Origin: Amblyomma americanum
Lineage: Eukaryota; Arthropoda; Arachnida; Ixodida; Ixodidae
Direction: 5' to 3'
DNA length: 64,000 bases
NCBI RefSeq assembly: GCF_052857255.1
Contig: NC_135498.1
Coordinates: forward strand, 158,829,124 to 158,893,123
This document shows positions 1-9,465 of the stretch, piece by piece. The first letter of the stretch is position 1, and each line of letters starts with the position of its first letter. The notes below the pieces were generated by a model. The model worked only from the letters and a program-made list of their open reading frames with translations, was not told the origin of the DNA and searched no databases. A program made the position numbers and the translations under genes.

Positions 1-107
1 CTTTAACTTCTCTGCTAATAGCTTAACGAGGGTCTCGGTTCTGGCAGTCTTGATGCCATAGGTAGCATAAGAGGGCTCTCGCACAGTTTCCGCCCTCGCC
101 GTTAGAT

Positions 108-151
108 GACGTTCTACGTCACGCTCGCGGTATTACAGGACGTGCTACGTC
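108..151. promoter_or_regulatory. Paired 13-bp dyads, GACGT-N3-ACGTC, 31 bp apart
   Basis: GACGTTCTACGTC lies at 108-120 and GACGTGCTACGTC at 139-151. Both are perfect inverted repeats around a 3-base centre. Their start-to-start spacing is 31 bp, about three helical turns, so both would sit on the same DNA face. The pair recurs in the other units near 606-649, 1103-1146 and 1601-1644; in unit 3 the first dyad carries T to C at its centre edge. The arrangement suggests a site for a dimeric protein about 100 bp upstream of the tRNA-like sequence. That function is inference. Confidence 0.4.
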
Positions 152-247
152 CGCCGCTATGGTCGAGGGTGGCGCTGGTGAACACTCTCAAGGCTCGCTT
201 ACACCCAGTAAACATAAATACCCACGAGAGCAGCAGATTGGACAGCC

Positions 248-320
248 GTCGCCGTAGCTCAGTTGGTAAGAGCACCGGACGCGATATTCGGAGGTCGTGG
301 GTTCGGATCCCACCGGCGGC
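248..320 (+). tRNA. tRNA-like sequence, satellite copy 1 (probably not a working tRNA)
   Basis: A 73-base cloverleaf can be drawn. The acceptor pairs GTCGCCG with CGGCGGC (one G-U), the D stem pairs GCTC with GAGC, the anticodon stem pairs CCGGA with TTCGG, and the T stem pairs GTGGG with CCCAC. The A box TAGCTCAGTTGG is a perfect consensus; the B box GGTTCGGATCC differs at one position. A TTTTTT Pol III stop follows at 328-333. The anticodon loop CGCGATA has G where U33 is invariant, and position 58 is G instead of A. A literal reading gives anticodon CGA (Ser), but there is no long variable arm. I read it as a transcribable tRNA-derived (SINE-type) sequence, not a translating tRNA. Confidence 0.5.
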
Positions 321-745
321 ATGGTTGTTTTTTCTGCTGCTTTATAAGTAATTTTCTTTAAGCGATTTATTAATCTAAGTATTACTATCCCACTCATAAG
401 CATAACACATTAAAAAAAGAATTCACGTTCCCCTATGCACCTTGGTTTCGGTGACTGTTGGCTCCCTTCATAAATTTGTCAAACGGCCCCCTCATTTCCT
501 TTAACTTCTCTGCTAATAGCTTAACGAGGGTCTCGGTTCTGGCAGTCTTGATGCCATAGGTAGCATAAGAGGGCTCTCGCACAGTTTCCGCCCTCGCCGT
601 TAGATGACGTTCTACGTCACGCTCGCGGTATTACAGGACGTGCTACGTCCGCCGCTATGGTCGAGGGTGGCGCTGGTGAACACTCTCAAGGCTCGCTTAC
701 ACCCAGTAAACATAAATACCCACGAGAGCAGCAGATTGGACAGCC

Positions 746-818
746 GTCGCCGTAGCTCAGTTGGTAAGAGCACCGGACGCGATATTCGGAGGTCGTGGGT
801 TCGGATCCCAACGGCGGC
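746..818 (+). tRNA. tRNA-like sequence, satellite copy 2
   Basis: Same as copy 1 except C to A at 811, which breaks the last T-stem pair. The A box and the downstream T-run are intact. Confidence 0.45.
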
Positions 819-1242
819 ATGGTTGTTTTTTCTGCTGCTTTATAAGTAATTTTCTTTAAGCGATTTATTAATCTAAGTATTACTATCCCACTCATAAGCA
901 TAACACATTAAAAAAAAAATCACGTTCCCCTATGCACCTTGGTTTCGGTGACTGTTGGCTCCCTTCATAAATTTGTCAAACGGCCCCCTCATTTCCTTTA
1001 ACTTCTCTGCTAATAGCTTAACGAGGGTCTCGGTTCTGGCAGTCTTGATGCCATAGGTAGCATAAGAGGGCTCTCGCACAGTTTCCGCCCTCGCCGTTAG
1101 ATGACGCTCTACGTCACGCTCGCGGTATTACAGGACGTGCTACGTCCGCCGCTATGGTCGAGGGTGGCGCTGGTGAACACTCTCAAGGCTCGCTTACACC
1201 CAGTAAACATAAATACCCACGAGAGCAGCAGATTGGACAGCC

Positions 1243-1315
1243 GTCGCCGTAGCTCAGTTGGTAAGAGCACCGGACGCGATATTCGGAGGTCGTGGGTTCG
1301 GATCCCACCGGCGGC
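1243..1315 (+). tRNA. tRNA-like sequence, satellite copy 3
   Basis: Identical to copy 1 over the cloverleaf, with the same G33 and G58 defects and the same T-run after it. Confidence 0.5.
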
Positions 1316-1740
1316 ATGGTTGTTTTTTCTGCTGCTTTATAAGTAATTTTCTTTAAGCGATTTATTAATCTAAGTATTACTATCCCACTCATAAGCATAA
1401 CACATCAAAAAAAAAATTCACGTTCCCCTATGCACCTTGGTTTCGGTGACTGTTGGCTCCCTTCATAAATTTGTCAAACGGCCCCCTCATTTCCTTTAAC
1501 TTCTCTGCTAATAGCTTAACGAGGGTCTCGGTTCTGGCAGTCTTGATGCCATAGGTAGCATAAGAGGGCTCTCGCACAGTTTCCGCCCTCGCCGTTAGAT
1601 GACGTTCTACGTCACGCTCGCGGTATTACAGGACGTGCTACGTCCGCCGCTATGGTCGAGGGTGGCGCTGGTGAACACTCTCAAGGCTCGCTTACACCCA
1701 GTAAACATAAATACCCACGAGAGCAGCAGATTGGACAGCC

Positions 1741-1813
1741 GTCGCCGTAGCTCAGTTGGTAAGAGCACCGGACGCGATATTCGGAGGTCGTGGGTTCGGA
1801 TCCCACCGGCGGC
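1741..1813 (+). tRNA. tRNA-like sequence, satellite copy 4
   Basis: Identical to copy 1 over the cloverleaf and followed by the TTTTTT stop. It is the last full copy before the (TA)n tract and the Ty3 insertion. Confidence 0.5.
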
Positions 1814-2004
1814 ATGGTTGTTTTTTCTGCTGCTTTATAAGTAATTTTCTTTAAGCGATTTATTAATCTAAGTATTACTACCCACTCATAAGCATAACAC
1901 ATTAAAAAAAAAATTCACGTTCCCCTATGCACCTTGGTTTCGGTGACTGTTGGCTCCCTTCATAAATTTGTCAAACGGCCCCCTCATTTCCTTTAACTTC
2001 TCTG

Positions 2005-2008
<4 letters not shown>

Positions 2009-2041
<33 letters not shown>
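2009..2041. repeat. (TA)n microsatellite, left part
   Basis: Pure TA dinucleotides fuse the truncated satellite unit to the Ty3 LTR. The same microsatellite continues at 7328, so the retrotransposon split it. Confidence 0.95.
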
Positions 2042-2044
<3 letters not shown>

Positions 2045-2214
2045 AGGGGTGTGTTTATTCGGTGAACCCAGATGATTCCAGCCGCTCAGGGGAGACTCGC
2101 AGCGAAGCGTCAGGCGTGGCGAAAGAGCAAGGCAGCGAACAACTTCTTCGTCCTTGAGAGCGGCAGCACGCGACGCATGTCAGTGGTTATATCGATGAAG
2201 ATTACCACACTACA
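2042..2214 (-). repeat. 3' LTR of Ty3 element 1
   Basis: 173 bp, TGTAG at one end and CTACA at the other, identical by eye to the copy at 7155-7327. It is the downstream LTR because pol is read on the minus strand. Confidence 0.93.
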
Positions 2215-2229
2215 GTTTCCCCCCCGGGC
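2215..2229 (-). other. Polypurine tract of Ty3 element 1
   Basis: Read on the minus strand, a G-run followed by GAAAC directly precedes the TGTAG end of the 3' LTR, the position expected of a plus-strand primer tract. Confidence 0.6.
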
Positions 2230-2252
2230 AGAGAAGGAGCCATCCTGGCGAC

Positions 2253-5200
2253 TCATGGTGCCGAAAGGACAGACGGATCGTAGTAGGGCTTGATTCGGTC
2301 CACATGAACTATTTCGCGTCCACGGCGACGCAAGTCCGCAGATGGCGTAACGGGCTCAACTACGTAGTTCACAGGAGATGTTTTTTGAAGCACTCGGTAT
2401 GGACCGTGATACCGAGCAAGAAGCTTCTTTGACAGGCCGGCGGTTGTGGCAGGAACCCAGAGCCACACCAGGGAGTTGGGCGTATATGAAGGCGCCTCAC
2501 CAGTGTCACGATGGTGTTTTTGTTGCCATTGATTTTCCTTTGTGAGCGAACGAGCGAGCTGACGGCATTCTTCTGCATACTGGGCGGCGTCCGAGAGTGG
2601 CGTCGATTCAGAAACATCAGGGCGGTAGGGAAAAAGCGCGTCCATTGTGCAGGTTGGCTCGCGCCCGTAAAGAAGAAAAAAGGGAGAGAATCCAGTGGTG
2701 GTCTGTATCGCAGTGTTGTACGCGTAGGTTACGAAGGGAAGAACGTGGTCCCAGTTGGAATGAGCGTCGTTGACGTACATGGCCAGCATGTCACTCAGAG
2801 TACGGTTGAAGCGTTCTGTCAGGCCATTCGTCTGAGGGTGGTAAGAAGTAGCGGTGCGATGAATGATGCGACATTCTTTCAGTAGGGCCTCGAGAGCGTC
2901 GCTCAAGAAAACGCGTCCGCGGTCACTGAGCAGTTCCTTCGGAGTCCCGTGGCGAAGAATCAAGTTGTTGAGAATGAACAAAGCAACGTCTCTTGCAGAG
3001 GCAGAGGGTAACGGTGATGTTTCAGTGTAGCGAGTCAGATGGTCTACTGCCACAATAATCCACCGGTTTCCAGCAGGAGTAGTCGGAAGAGGGCCATAGA
3101 GATCTATGCCAACGCGGTCAAACGGACGAGCAGGGCAGGGTAACGGCTGCAACGAAACAGAGGACTTCTGAGGAGTTTTTCGGCGTTGACAAGATTCGCA
3201 AGCGCGCACGAAATGTCTTACGAAGCGGTACATTCCACGCCAGTAAAATCGCAGACGTAGGCGTGTGTAGGTTTTCAATACGCCACCGTGAGCACATTGT
3301 GGGTCACCATGGTACGCAGCACAAATGTCGGCGCGGAGATGACGCGGGATGACTAGAAGCCACTTCCGTCCATCAAGCAAATAATTGCGGCGATAGAGAA
3401 GACCGTCACGAATGGAGAAGTGGTGTGCTTGGCGGACGAGCGCTTTGGAGGAATGACCGGGAGTAGGACTTGAGAGAAAATTCAAAAGTGCATTGATCCA
3501 GGGGTCATTCCGCTGCTCGGTAGCCATGTCGATAGTTGTAAGAGTCGACATATCGTAGGCACAGACGTGGTCAGACGAATTATCTCTAGGCAATGGCGAG
3601 CGGGAAAGAGCATCCGCGTCCGTATGCTTCAGCCCTGATCGATAAATGACATGAATGTCAAACTCCTGGAGACGAAGAGCCCAGCGAGCAAGGCGACCGG
3701 ATGGGTCTTTCAGAGAGGCAAGCCAGCACAAAGCGTGGTGATCGGTCACAACGTAAAACGGTCGACCATACACATAAGGACGAAATTTTCCGATAGCCCA
3801 AATAATGGCCAAACATTCCCTTTCTGTGACTGAATAATTAGATTCTGCCTTTGTCAATGTTCGGCTGGCGTATGCCACAACATACTCGCTGTAACCAGGC
3901 TTACGTTGGGTAAGGACGGCACCAAGCCCAATACCGCTGGCATCAGTGTGGATCTCCGTAGGCGCAGCCGGATCAAAGTGGCGTAGAATGGGCGGCGAAA
4001 CCAAAAGGCGGCGTAAAGTGTCAAAGGCTTTATCGCAGGCTGGAGTCCAGGCGGAAAGGTCGGAGCTGCCGGCAAGGAGCTGGGTCAGAGGAGCGATGAT
4101 AGAGGCGAAGTTCAAGATGAAACGTCGAAAGTAGGAGCAGAGGCCGATAAAGCTCCGAAGCTGCTTCAGGGAGGTTGGCTTCGGGAACTCTGCAACTGCG
4201 CGAAGTTTGGTGGGGTCGGGAAGAATGCCGTCCTTAGAAACTACGTGGCCTAAAATTGTGAGTTTTCGAGCGGCAAAGTGGCACTTCTTCAAATTCAACT
4301 GAAGCCCAGCGCCGGCGAGACACGTGAGGACATCCTTTAGGCGGAGAAGGTGAGAAGAAAAGTCGGCAGAAAAAACTACGATGTCGTCCAGATAACAAAG
4401 ACAGGTCTGCCACTTGAGTCCACGAAGAACAGTGTCCATCAGGCGCTCGAAAGTAGCCGGGGCATTGCAGAGGCCAAAGGGCATAACGTTGAACTCGTAT
4501 AATCCATCCGGTGTTATAAAGGCAGTTTTCGAGCGGTCATTATCAGCCATCGGTACCTGCCAGTAGCCGGAGCGCAAATCCAAAGAGGAGAAATACTCGG
4601 CTCCCTGTAAACAGTCCAAGGCGTCGTCGATTCGCGGCAAAGGATAGACATCTTTGCGCGTGATTTTGTTAAGCCTACGGTAATCGACGCAAAACCGGAT
4701 GGAACCATCTTTCTTGGTGACCAAAACAACCGGAGAAGCCCATGGACTGTTAGATGGCTGTATGACGCCCCGGCGAAGCATGTCGTCCACGTTGTCAGCA
4801 ATGACTTGGCGCTCAGAGGCCGACACGCGATAAGGACGCTGTCGTAAAGGTGCGTTTGTACCAGTGTCGATTGCGTGCGTAACGACAGACGTGCGACCCA
4901 GAGCAGTGTGAGGAAGGTCGAAGGCAGAAGTGAAGTTCTGTAGAAGAGCAGCGAGTTGATCGCGTTGTGCGGGTGGGAGATCTGCGTCAATAGCTTGTTG
5001 AAGAACATCGGGTGGTGTCGAAGCGGTCGCTGTATCGCAAGAGCTGAGCACATTAACGTCTAATGAAGTAGGCGTTGCAGGAAGAGTATTTACAAGCGCG
5101 GGATCAAGTTCTTCAATACGACCGAGACACTCGCCGCGTAGCAGGACGGACGGGCACGAAAATGGATTTGAGACGTACATTGCACTAAGGCCATCTTCGA

Positions 5201-5801
5201 TCTTGAGGACCGCAAATGGAAGCAGGAGGCAGGGATGGCGTGAAGCGGCGTCGGAAGGTGTGAAGAAGACAGTCGAACTAATAACGCTCTCACAGGAGAG
5301 TGGAACGAGGGCAGCAGAAAATGGAGGAATGTCTGTGTCACTGGCGACGAGGAGTTTTGCAGGCCGGGTAGGGACGTCACACAAGACGGTATCACAAAGA
5401 GGTAAAAAGGAAACTTCCGCGCGGGCGCAGTCAATAACGGCATGATGAGTGGAAAGGAAATCGTAGCCCAGGATGATGTCGTGTGAGCAGCGAGACAGTA
5501 CAATAAACTCGATGGTGTATAAGACGTCTTCGATGAGAACACGGGCCGTGCACGCCGCTGAGGGATGAATGCGCTGTGATGAGGCGGTGCGAAGCGAAAA
5601 GTCGGAAAGTGCGGTGGTCACCTTACGAAGACGACGGCAAAGAGCTTCACTGATGACTGATACGGCAGCGCCCGTGTCGACTAGAGCGAGTACTGCGACG
5701 CCGTCGACAAACACTTGAATTACGTTAGTGGGAGAACACCGAGGACTTGAAGAGTTCGAACCAAGCGCAGTTCTTGCCCCGGGAACTGCGACTGTTAGTT
5801 T
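2253..5801 (-). CDS. pol: Ty3 element 1 Pol: protease-RT-RNase H-integrase
   Basis: One open frame of about 1180 codons, read as a -1 frameshift extension of Gag; it has no ATG of its own near the start. In order: aspartic protease with LVDTGA, reverse transcriptase with the YLDDIVVF active site, RNase H beginning TDASGIGLG, the integrase HHCC zinc finger (HGG and CQRRK part), the integrase core with GIDLYGP and FLSDRGRVF, and a C-terminal GPYRVL segment typical of the Ty3 integrase end. No stop or frameshift was seen. It should make the enzymes that copy the element RNA and insert the cDNA. The opposite-strand ORFs here are shadows. Confidence 0.93.
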   Translation of the reverse strand, partial: KLTVAVPGARTALGSNSSSPRCSPTNVIQVFVDGVAVLALVDTGAAVSVISEALCRRLRKVTTALSDFSLRTASSQRIHPSAACTARVLIEDVLYTIEFIVLSRCSHDIILGYDFLSTHHAVIDCARAEVSFLPLCDTVLCDVPTRPAKLLVASDTDIPPFSAALVPLSCESVISSTVFFTPSDAASRHPCLLLPFAVLKIEDGLSAMYVSNPFSCPSVLLRGECLGRIEELDPALVNTLPATPTSLDVNVLSSCDTATASTPPDVLQQAIDADLPPAQRDQLAALLQNFTSAFDLPHTALGRTSVVTHAIDTGTNAPLRQRPYRVSASERQVIADNVDDMLRRGVIQPSNSPWASPVVLVTKKDGSIRFCVDYRRLNKITRKDVYPLPRIDDALDCLQGAEYFSSLDLRSGYWQVPMADNDRSKTAFITPDGLYEFNVMPFGLCNAPATFERLMDTVLRGLKWQTCLCYLDDIVVFSADFSSHLLRLKDVLTCLAGAGLQLNLKKCHFAARKLTILGHVVSKDGILPDPTKLRAVAEFPKPTSLKQLRSFIGLCSYFRRFILNFASIIAPLTQLLAGSSDLSAWTPACDKAFDTLRRLLVSPPILRHFDPAAPTEIHTDASGIGLGAVLTQRKPGYSEYVVAYASRTLTKAESNYSVTERECLAIIWAIGKFRPYVYGRPFYVVTDHHALCWLASLKDPSGRLARWALRLQEFDIHVIYRSGLKHTDADALSRSPLPRDNSSDHVCAYDMSTLTTIDMATEQRNDPWINALLNFLSSPTPGHSSKALVRQAHHFSIRDGLLYRRNYLLDGRKWLLVIPRHLRADICAAYHGDPQCAHGGVLKTYTRLRLRFYWRGMYRFVRHFVRACESCQRRKTPQKSSVSLQPLPCPARPFDRVGIDLYGPLPTTPAGNRWIIVAVDHLTRYTETSPLPSASARDVALFILNNLILRHGTPKELLSDRGRVFLSDALEALLKECRIIHRTATSYHPQTNGLTERFNRTLSDMLAMYVNDAHSNWDHVLPFVTYAYNTAIQTTTGFSPFFLLYGREPTCTMDALFPYRPDVSESTPLSDAAQYAEECRQLARSLTKENQWQQKHHRDTGEAPSYTPNSLVWLWVPATTAGLSKKLLARYHGPYRVLQKTSPVNYVVEPVTPSADLRRRGREIVHVDRIKPYYDPSVLSAP

Positions 5802-7078
5802 CCCTCAACGGTGCCGGTAGAACGTCGGAGTGGGGACGGGGAACGGCGACGAGGGGAAGGTGATCGGCGAGCTGTGTACGTTTGATTGTCACGAGATACA
5901 AATTCGGAACTGGGCGGATTTCTCGGCGAGGGCTGGTCTGTATTGTAGGAGTAGTTCCATAGTTCAGGTCGAGAAGGTGGAAGGCGTTGGCGGCAAAGGC
6001 GTGCGACATGGCCCGGCAGCCCGCAAGAGTAGCAGATTGGTCGGTTGTCCGCGGTACGCCAAGGGTTCGTAGGGCGTTGGCGTACCCTTGGAATAGGGAC
6101 ATGGAATGCAGACCCAGGCAAAGGCGAAGGAAGGTTGGAAGGAGCGGCCTGGTAGGAAAGAGATGCTGATGGCATGAGCGGCCTGGCCGCAACTTGGGCG
6201 TAAGTCAGTGGTGCCGTTACTTGCGCTGGCACGGGGCTGGGCGGCAGCACAGGGCTGGGCGGGAGCATGGAGCTGGGAGGAAGAACGTCAGCGATGTGAT
6301 CTTGAACGGCACGCCGTATGGTAGGGGCCAAAGACGGAGCCATGTCAGGAACAAGGCGGCCACTATCCTGTAACTGAGGGACCAGCGATAGCTGGCGGGC
6401 GACCTCTTCTCGAACGAAGGCTTTGATTTGCTGAAGTAAAGGGCTGTCCTCTGATGGGGTAGAACCGCCCAGCGCAAGTGTAGAGATGGCGTCGTCTCTA
6501 ACACCGGACCGCCGGGTAGAAGCGCGCTTCTTACGAAGCACGTCGTAGCTCTGGCAAAGCTTGATCACGTCACTCACCGTGGCAGGATTTTTTACCCAGA
6601 GCATTTGGCACGCGTCGTCAGAGATGCCTTTCATGATGTTCTCGATCTTATCCGCTTCAGTCATTAGCGGATCGACACGCTTGCATAGGTCCACGATGTC
6701 CTCTATATAACTAGTGAACGACTCATCGACTTGCTGAGTGCGCTCACGCAAGCGTTGTTCTGCCCGGAGCTTGCGAACTGCAGGGCGGCCGAACACTTCT
6801 GCAAAATTCTTTTTAAATGCAGACCAAGATGGCAGGTCTGCCTCATGGTTGCGAAACCAGAGGTTCGCCACGTCAGTCAGATAAAAGATTACATTGCTTA
6901 GCTTGATAGCGTCGTCCCATCTGTTGTAGCTACTGACGCGCTCATATGCCGCCAACCAATCGTCGACGTCCTGGTCGGCTGTGCCACTGAAGAAGCACGG
7001 ATCACGCTGCCGTAGAGCTCCAGAACACAGCACGGTGGTTGGGAGGGGCGACGATGTCGTGGCAGTGTCATCCGGCAT
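5795..7078 (-). CDS. gag: Ty3 element 1 Gag with CCHC zinc knuckle
   Basis: About 427 codons. I place the start at the ATG at 7078 (MPDDTAT) because the frame upstream runs to the LTR edge without another ATG. The central part ([28 protein letters not shown]) is the Ty3 Gag capsid-type domain; near the C-terminus is one zinc knuckle, [14 protein letters not shown], followed by an Arg/Ser/Pro-rich tail. It forms the particle and binds the element RNA. The stop codon TAA at 5795-5797 follows directly on the slip site. Confidence 0.9.
   Translation of the reverse strand: MPDDTATTSSPLPTTVLCSGALRQRDPCFFSGTADQDVDDWLAAYERVSSYNRWDDAIKLSNVIFYLTDVANLWFRNHEADLPSWSAFKKNFAEVFGRPAVRKLRAEQRLRERTQQVDESFTSYIEDIVDLCKRVDPLMTEADKIENIMKGISDDACQMLWVKNPATVSDVIKLCQSYDVLRKKRASTRRSGVRDDAISTLALGGSTPSEDSPLLQQIKAFVREEVARQLSLVPQLQDSGRLVPDMAPSLAPTIRRAVQDHIADVLPPSSMLPPSPVLPPSPVPAQVTAPLTYAQVAARPLMPSASLSYQAAPSNLPSPLPGSAFHVPIPRVRQRPTNPWRTADNRPICYSCGLPGHVARLCRQRLPPSRPELWNYSYNTDQPSPRNPPSSEFVSRDNQTYTARRSPSPRRRSPSPLRRSTGTVEGN
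5798..5804 (-). promoter_or_regulatory. Probable -1 ribosomal frameshift site GGGAAAC
   Basis: The minus strand reads GAG GGA AAC TAA: a canonical X-XXY-YYZ heptamer (G GGA AAC) immediately before the gag stop. Slipping back one base gives AAA CTA ACA and enters the open pol frame. The heptamer position and frame relation are seen; use by ribosomes is inferred. Confidence 0.75.
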
Positions 7079-7136
7079 GCTGGAAGCAGAGGGTAACGTG
7101 CGGCTTCTTAGTTCCAGGGTGGACGGGAACGTACCC

Positions 7137-7152
7137 AGCAGCACCTGCACCA
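7137..7152 (-). other. Primer-binding site of Ty3 element 1
   Basis: Two bases inside the 5' LTR the minus strand reads TGGTGCAGGTGC. It starts with TGG, complementary to the CCA end of a tRNA. I cannot name the primer tRNA with confidence. Confidence 0.55.
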
Positions 7153-7154
7153 AT

Positions 7155-7324
7155 TGTAGGGGTGTGTTTATTCGGTGAACCCAGATGATTCCAGCCGCTC
7201 AGGGGAGACTCGCAGCGAAGCGTCAGGCGTGGCGAAAGAGCAAGGCAGCGAACAACTTCTTCGTCCTTGAGAGCGGCAGCACGCGACGCATGTCAGTGGT
7301 TATATCGATGAAGATTACCACACT

Positions 7325-7327
<3 letters not shown>
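7155..7327 (-). repeat. 5' LTR of Ty3 element 1
   Basis: 173 bp, identical to 2042-2214. It carries the promoter role by position; no clear TATA box is visible in it. Confidence 0.93.

Positions 7328-7387
<60 letters not shown>
7328..7387. repeat. (TA)n microsatellite, right part
   Basis: About 60 bp of TA, continuing the tract at 2009-2041 on the other side of the retrotransposon. Confidence 0.95.
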
Positions 7388-7390
<3 letters not shown>

Positions 7391-9394
7391 ACTATATATT
7401 TTAATTCTCGTGAAAATTTGCCACCCCTGTCGTTCTACAAAGAAAACACTATTCAGAAAGGATGCCATGGCCTGAACAGCATGCTAGAGGCCGGAGTTTG
7501 ACACATTGATAACCACTAAATCAGGCTGTTTGCAGCACGACTGGCTATCCCGACGCCAGTGTGCCTGTGCCTTTCCGTCTGTAAAGGCTAATGAAAACTC
7601 CTCAAAAACAATGCACTGCGTCGATTATCAATGTAGCACCGAGTTTGCAATTTACGTTTGACTCCGATCTCATTCTCTTACCATTACGTATGGTGAAAAC
7701 CTGCCACCTCCAATGACAGTACCAGCAGACTTAAGCTAACGCGTACGCGGAATAAATAATATCGGCCAAGGCGAACACCGTATAAAGTGCCCTCAATTGC
7801 GCACCTGTACGCAAATAGGCATTTTGAATTACGAAACCATAATGCAACGAAAATGTTTCGGTTCATTTTGTCAGCATAGAAGCGCTGACTGGGCACCTAG
7901 TTTTTAAATGCGGAGAAATGTGGCAGAAAATGCCGCTTTTTAAGCAAAGAGGAAATTCGCGCCTAACCGTAAAATTTGATCCCTAAACCACAAGGCACAA
8001 GCTCCCAAAAAAATTCTGAATTCTTTCTGTGCTCTGCAACATCCGCGCAGAATACTCATTTTTCCCAGTTGAAAATGTTGCATATCCTTCGTGCGTTCTT
8101 ACCCACGATGATTTTGTGCACTTGATGTCTGCTTGTGCAATTGTAGTTGCCTGCAAAAGTATTCACCATACTCACGGCCCTGATTTCGATTGAAATAGAT
8201 GGGAACATACGTACCACTCACTGAGATCAGAGTATATTAAAGTCGAGATACGGCGGTTAAGAGATGCCATCGTTGGTCAACAGTGATCAGTAATGTTGGG
8301 CGGACTTCTATATGCCACGGTATGCATTACTGTTGCAAAGAAACGCGAAACAGACTCGATCGCCGCCCCATTTTTGTAGCGGCTGCAAGGTGTCGCTGTT
8401 CACCCGTTTTGTGAAGCCTTCGCTTGCCTGCCGCCCTTATGTCGAATCCAGGCAGACGTTGCCTGAAGCAGCAGCAATGATAGTTCGCTACTAAGTTCTC
8501 TGTCTTGTAGCTCTGTTGAGCATGCGGTCTCTGCGGTGTCTCTTTGGGGGCGAACGCTTGAGCATCGCAAGCTGACAATAAGCACGTTTCCGCACCCCAT
8601 ACAACGGCAGACGTAGTGTTGCCTTTTGGTTGTGCTCTAGCGTTGCGCAGTCCTCAAAACGAGACACCAAGGACATAAAGAACGTTTGGATTAGCTAAGA
8701 TGTATTCGCCCAGCTGCGATGAGAGTACATGAAGCAGGGATCCGATTATCCAGCGTACGTCTCCGCTAAGCCGCAATTCTCTATAATCGTCCCACGTGAG
8801 CAACGCGCGCAGTAAAGAAAGCACGATGGGGGTGAAGCGGCGCACCTCCGTATCCACTGCCCGCGAGCTGAGCAGGCTCCTACATGTTCCGTGTGACTGA
8901 TCGCACGACTCACAAGAAAGACCTGTTCACCGAGCGAGGGCGCAGAATCGGGGCGGCGATGCGGTGCGGGTGGCTAATCGTGGAAAGAGCAGAATAATAT
9001 AAAATAGAATAGGCACGCTGTCTCGTTCGAAAGGAATCATCGCTTACACTTCTAGCGGAAGTCATTGGTCAAATGCAAGTACGGAAGTGTCTGCGCAAGT
9101 GTGGAAAGAATCTGACGACGTCTTGCAAAAAATTCGCTTAGCAGTAAGAGCTCTACGTGCTTAGCTAGCACATCAGAGTCGGTCAGTAGTAATGGCCACT
9201 AGTGCGACGATCAAAAAAATTTGGAAGACATTTCAGCTCCGCCTTAAAGGTAGGACTCGATAACGTTAACGGATTCCTTCAGCTGTCTTGGGTCCTCTTC
9301 GCATATCACTACTTCACTGAGACGGACACTGTGGATAAAGACACAAGGCCTCTCGTTAACCAAGTCGAACAAACGTGCAACAAAGAAATGTGCT

Positions 9395-9465
9395 TTGGTG
9401 GCCTAGGGGTAGCGTGTCTGACTCAGAATCCAGGGGGCACGAGTTCGATTGATAGCTCTCCCCAA
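9395..9465 (+). other. Weak tRNA-like / SINE head fragment
   Basis: TGGCCTAGGGGTAGCG resembles a Pol III A box with D stem and GAGTTCGATTG resembles a B box, about 40 bases apart. The cloverleaf stems do not pair well, so this is likely a decayed tRNA-derived SINE head. Confidence 0.35.

Larger units (their letters stand above)
1..2010 (+). repeat. 497-498 bp satellite, four tandem copies plus a truncated fifth
   Basis: The same unit starts at 1, 499, 996, 1494 and 1991. The fifth copy is cut after about 20 bases by a (TA)n tract. Units are nearly identical: single-base differences at 811 and in the first dyad of copy 3, and a variable A-run near 412, 909, 1407 and 1904. Each unit contains two inverted-repeat dyads, one tRNA-like sequence and a T-run. 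Short ORFs of 71-81 codons recur in every copy on both strands, but they overlap the tRNA-like part and show no conserved protein pattern. The array starts at or before the window edge, so its full length is unknown. Confidence 0.95.
2042..7327 (-). mobile_element. Ty3-type LTR retrotransposon 1, near intact
   Basis: 5286 bp bounded by identical 173-bp LTRs, with gag then pol on the minus strand. The element sits in a (TA)n tract; flanks are compatible with an ATAT target duplication but the microsatellite makes that unresolvable. Pol order is protease, reverse transcriptase, RNase H, integrase, as in Ty3 elements, with no envelope-like ORF after integrase. A primer-binding site follows the 5' LTR and a G-rich purine tract precedes the 3' LTR. 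Identical LTRs and open gag and pol argue for a recent insertion. Confidence 0.95.

Noticed and set aside
248..320. A functional tRNA-Ser(CGA)
   Set aside because: No long variable arm, and the invariant U33 and A58 are G.
106..1902. Repeated 71-81 codon ORFs in the satellite, both strands
   Set aside because: They overlap the tRNA-like sequence, occur on both strands and vary only as the repeat varies. No protein features.
4514..5542. Long ORFs overlapping pol of element 1 in other frames
   Set aside because: Shadows of the pol reading frame; compositionally biased and without motifs.
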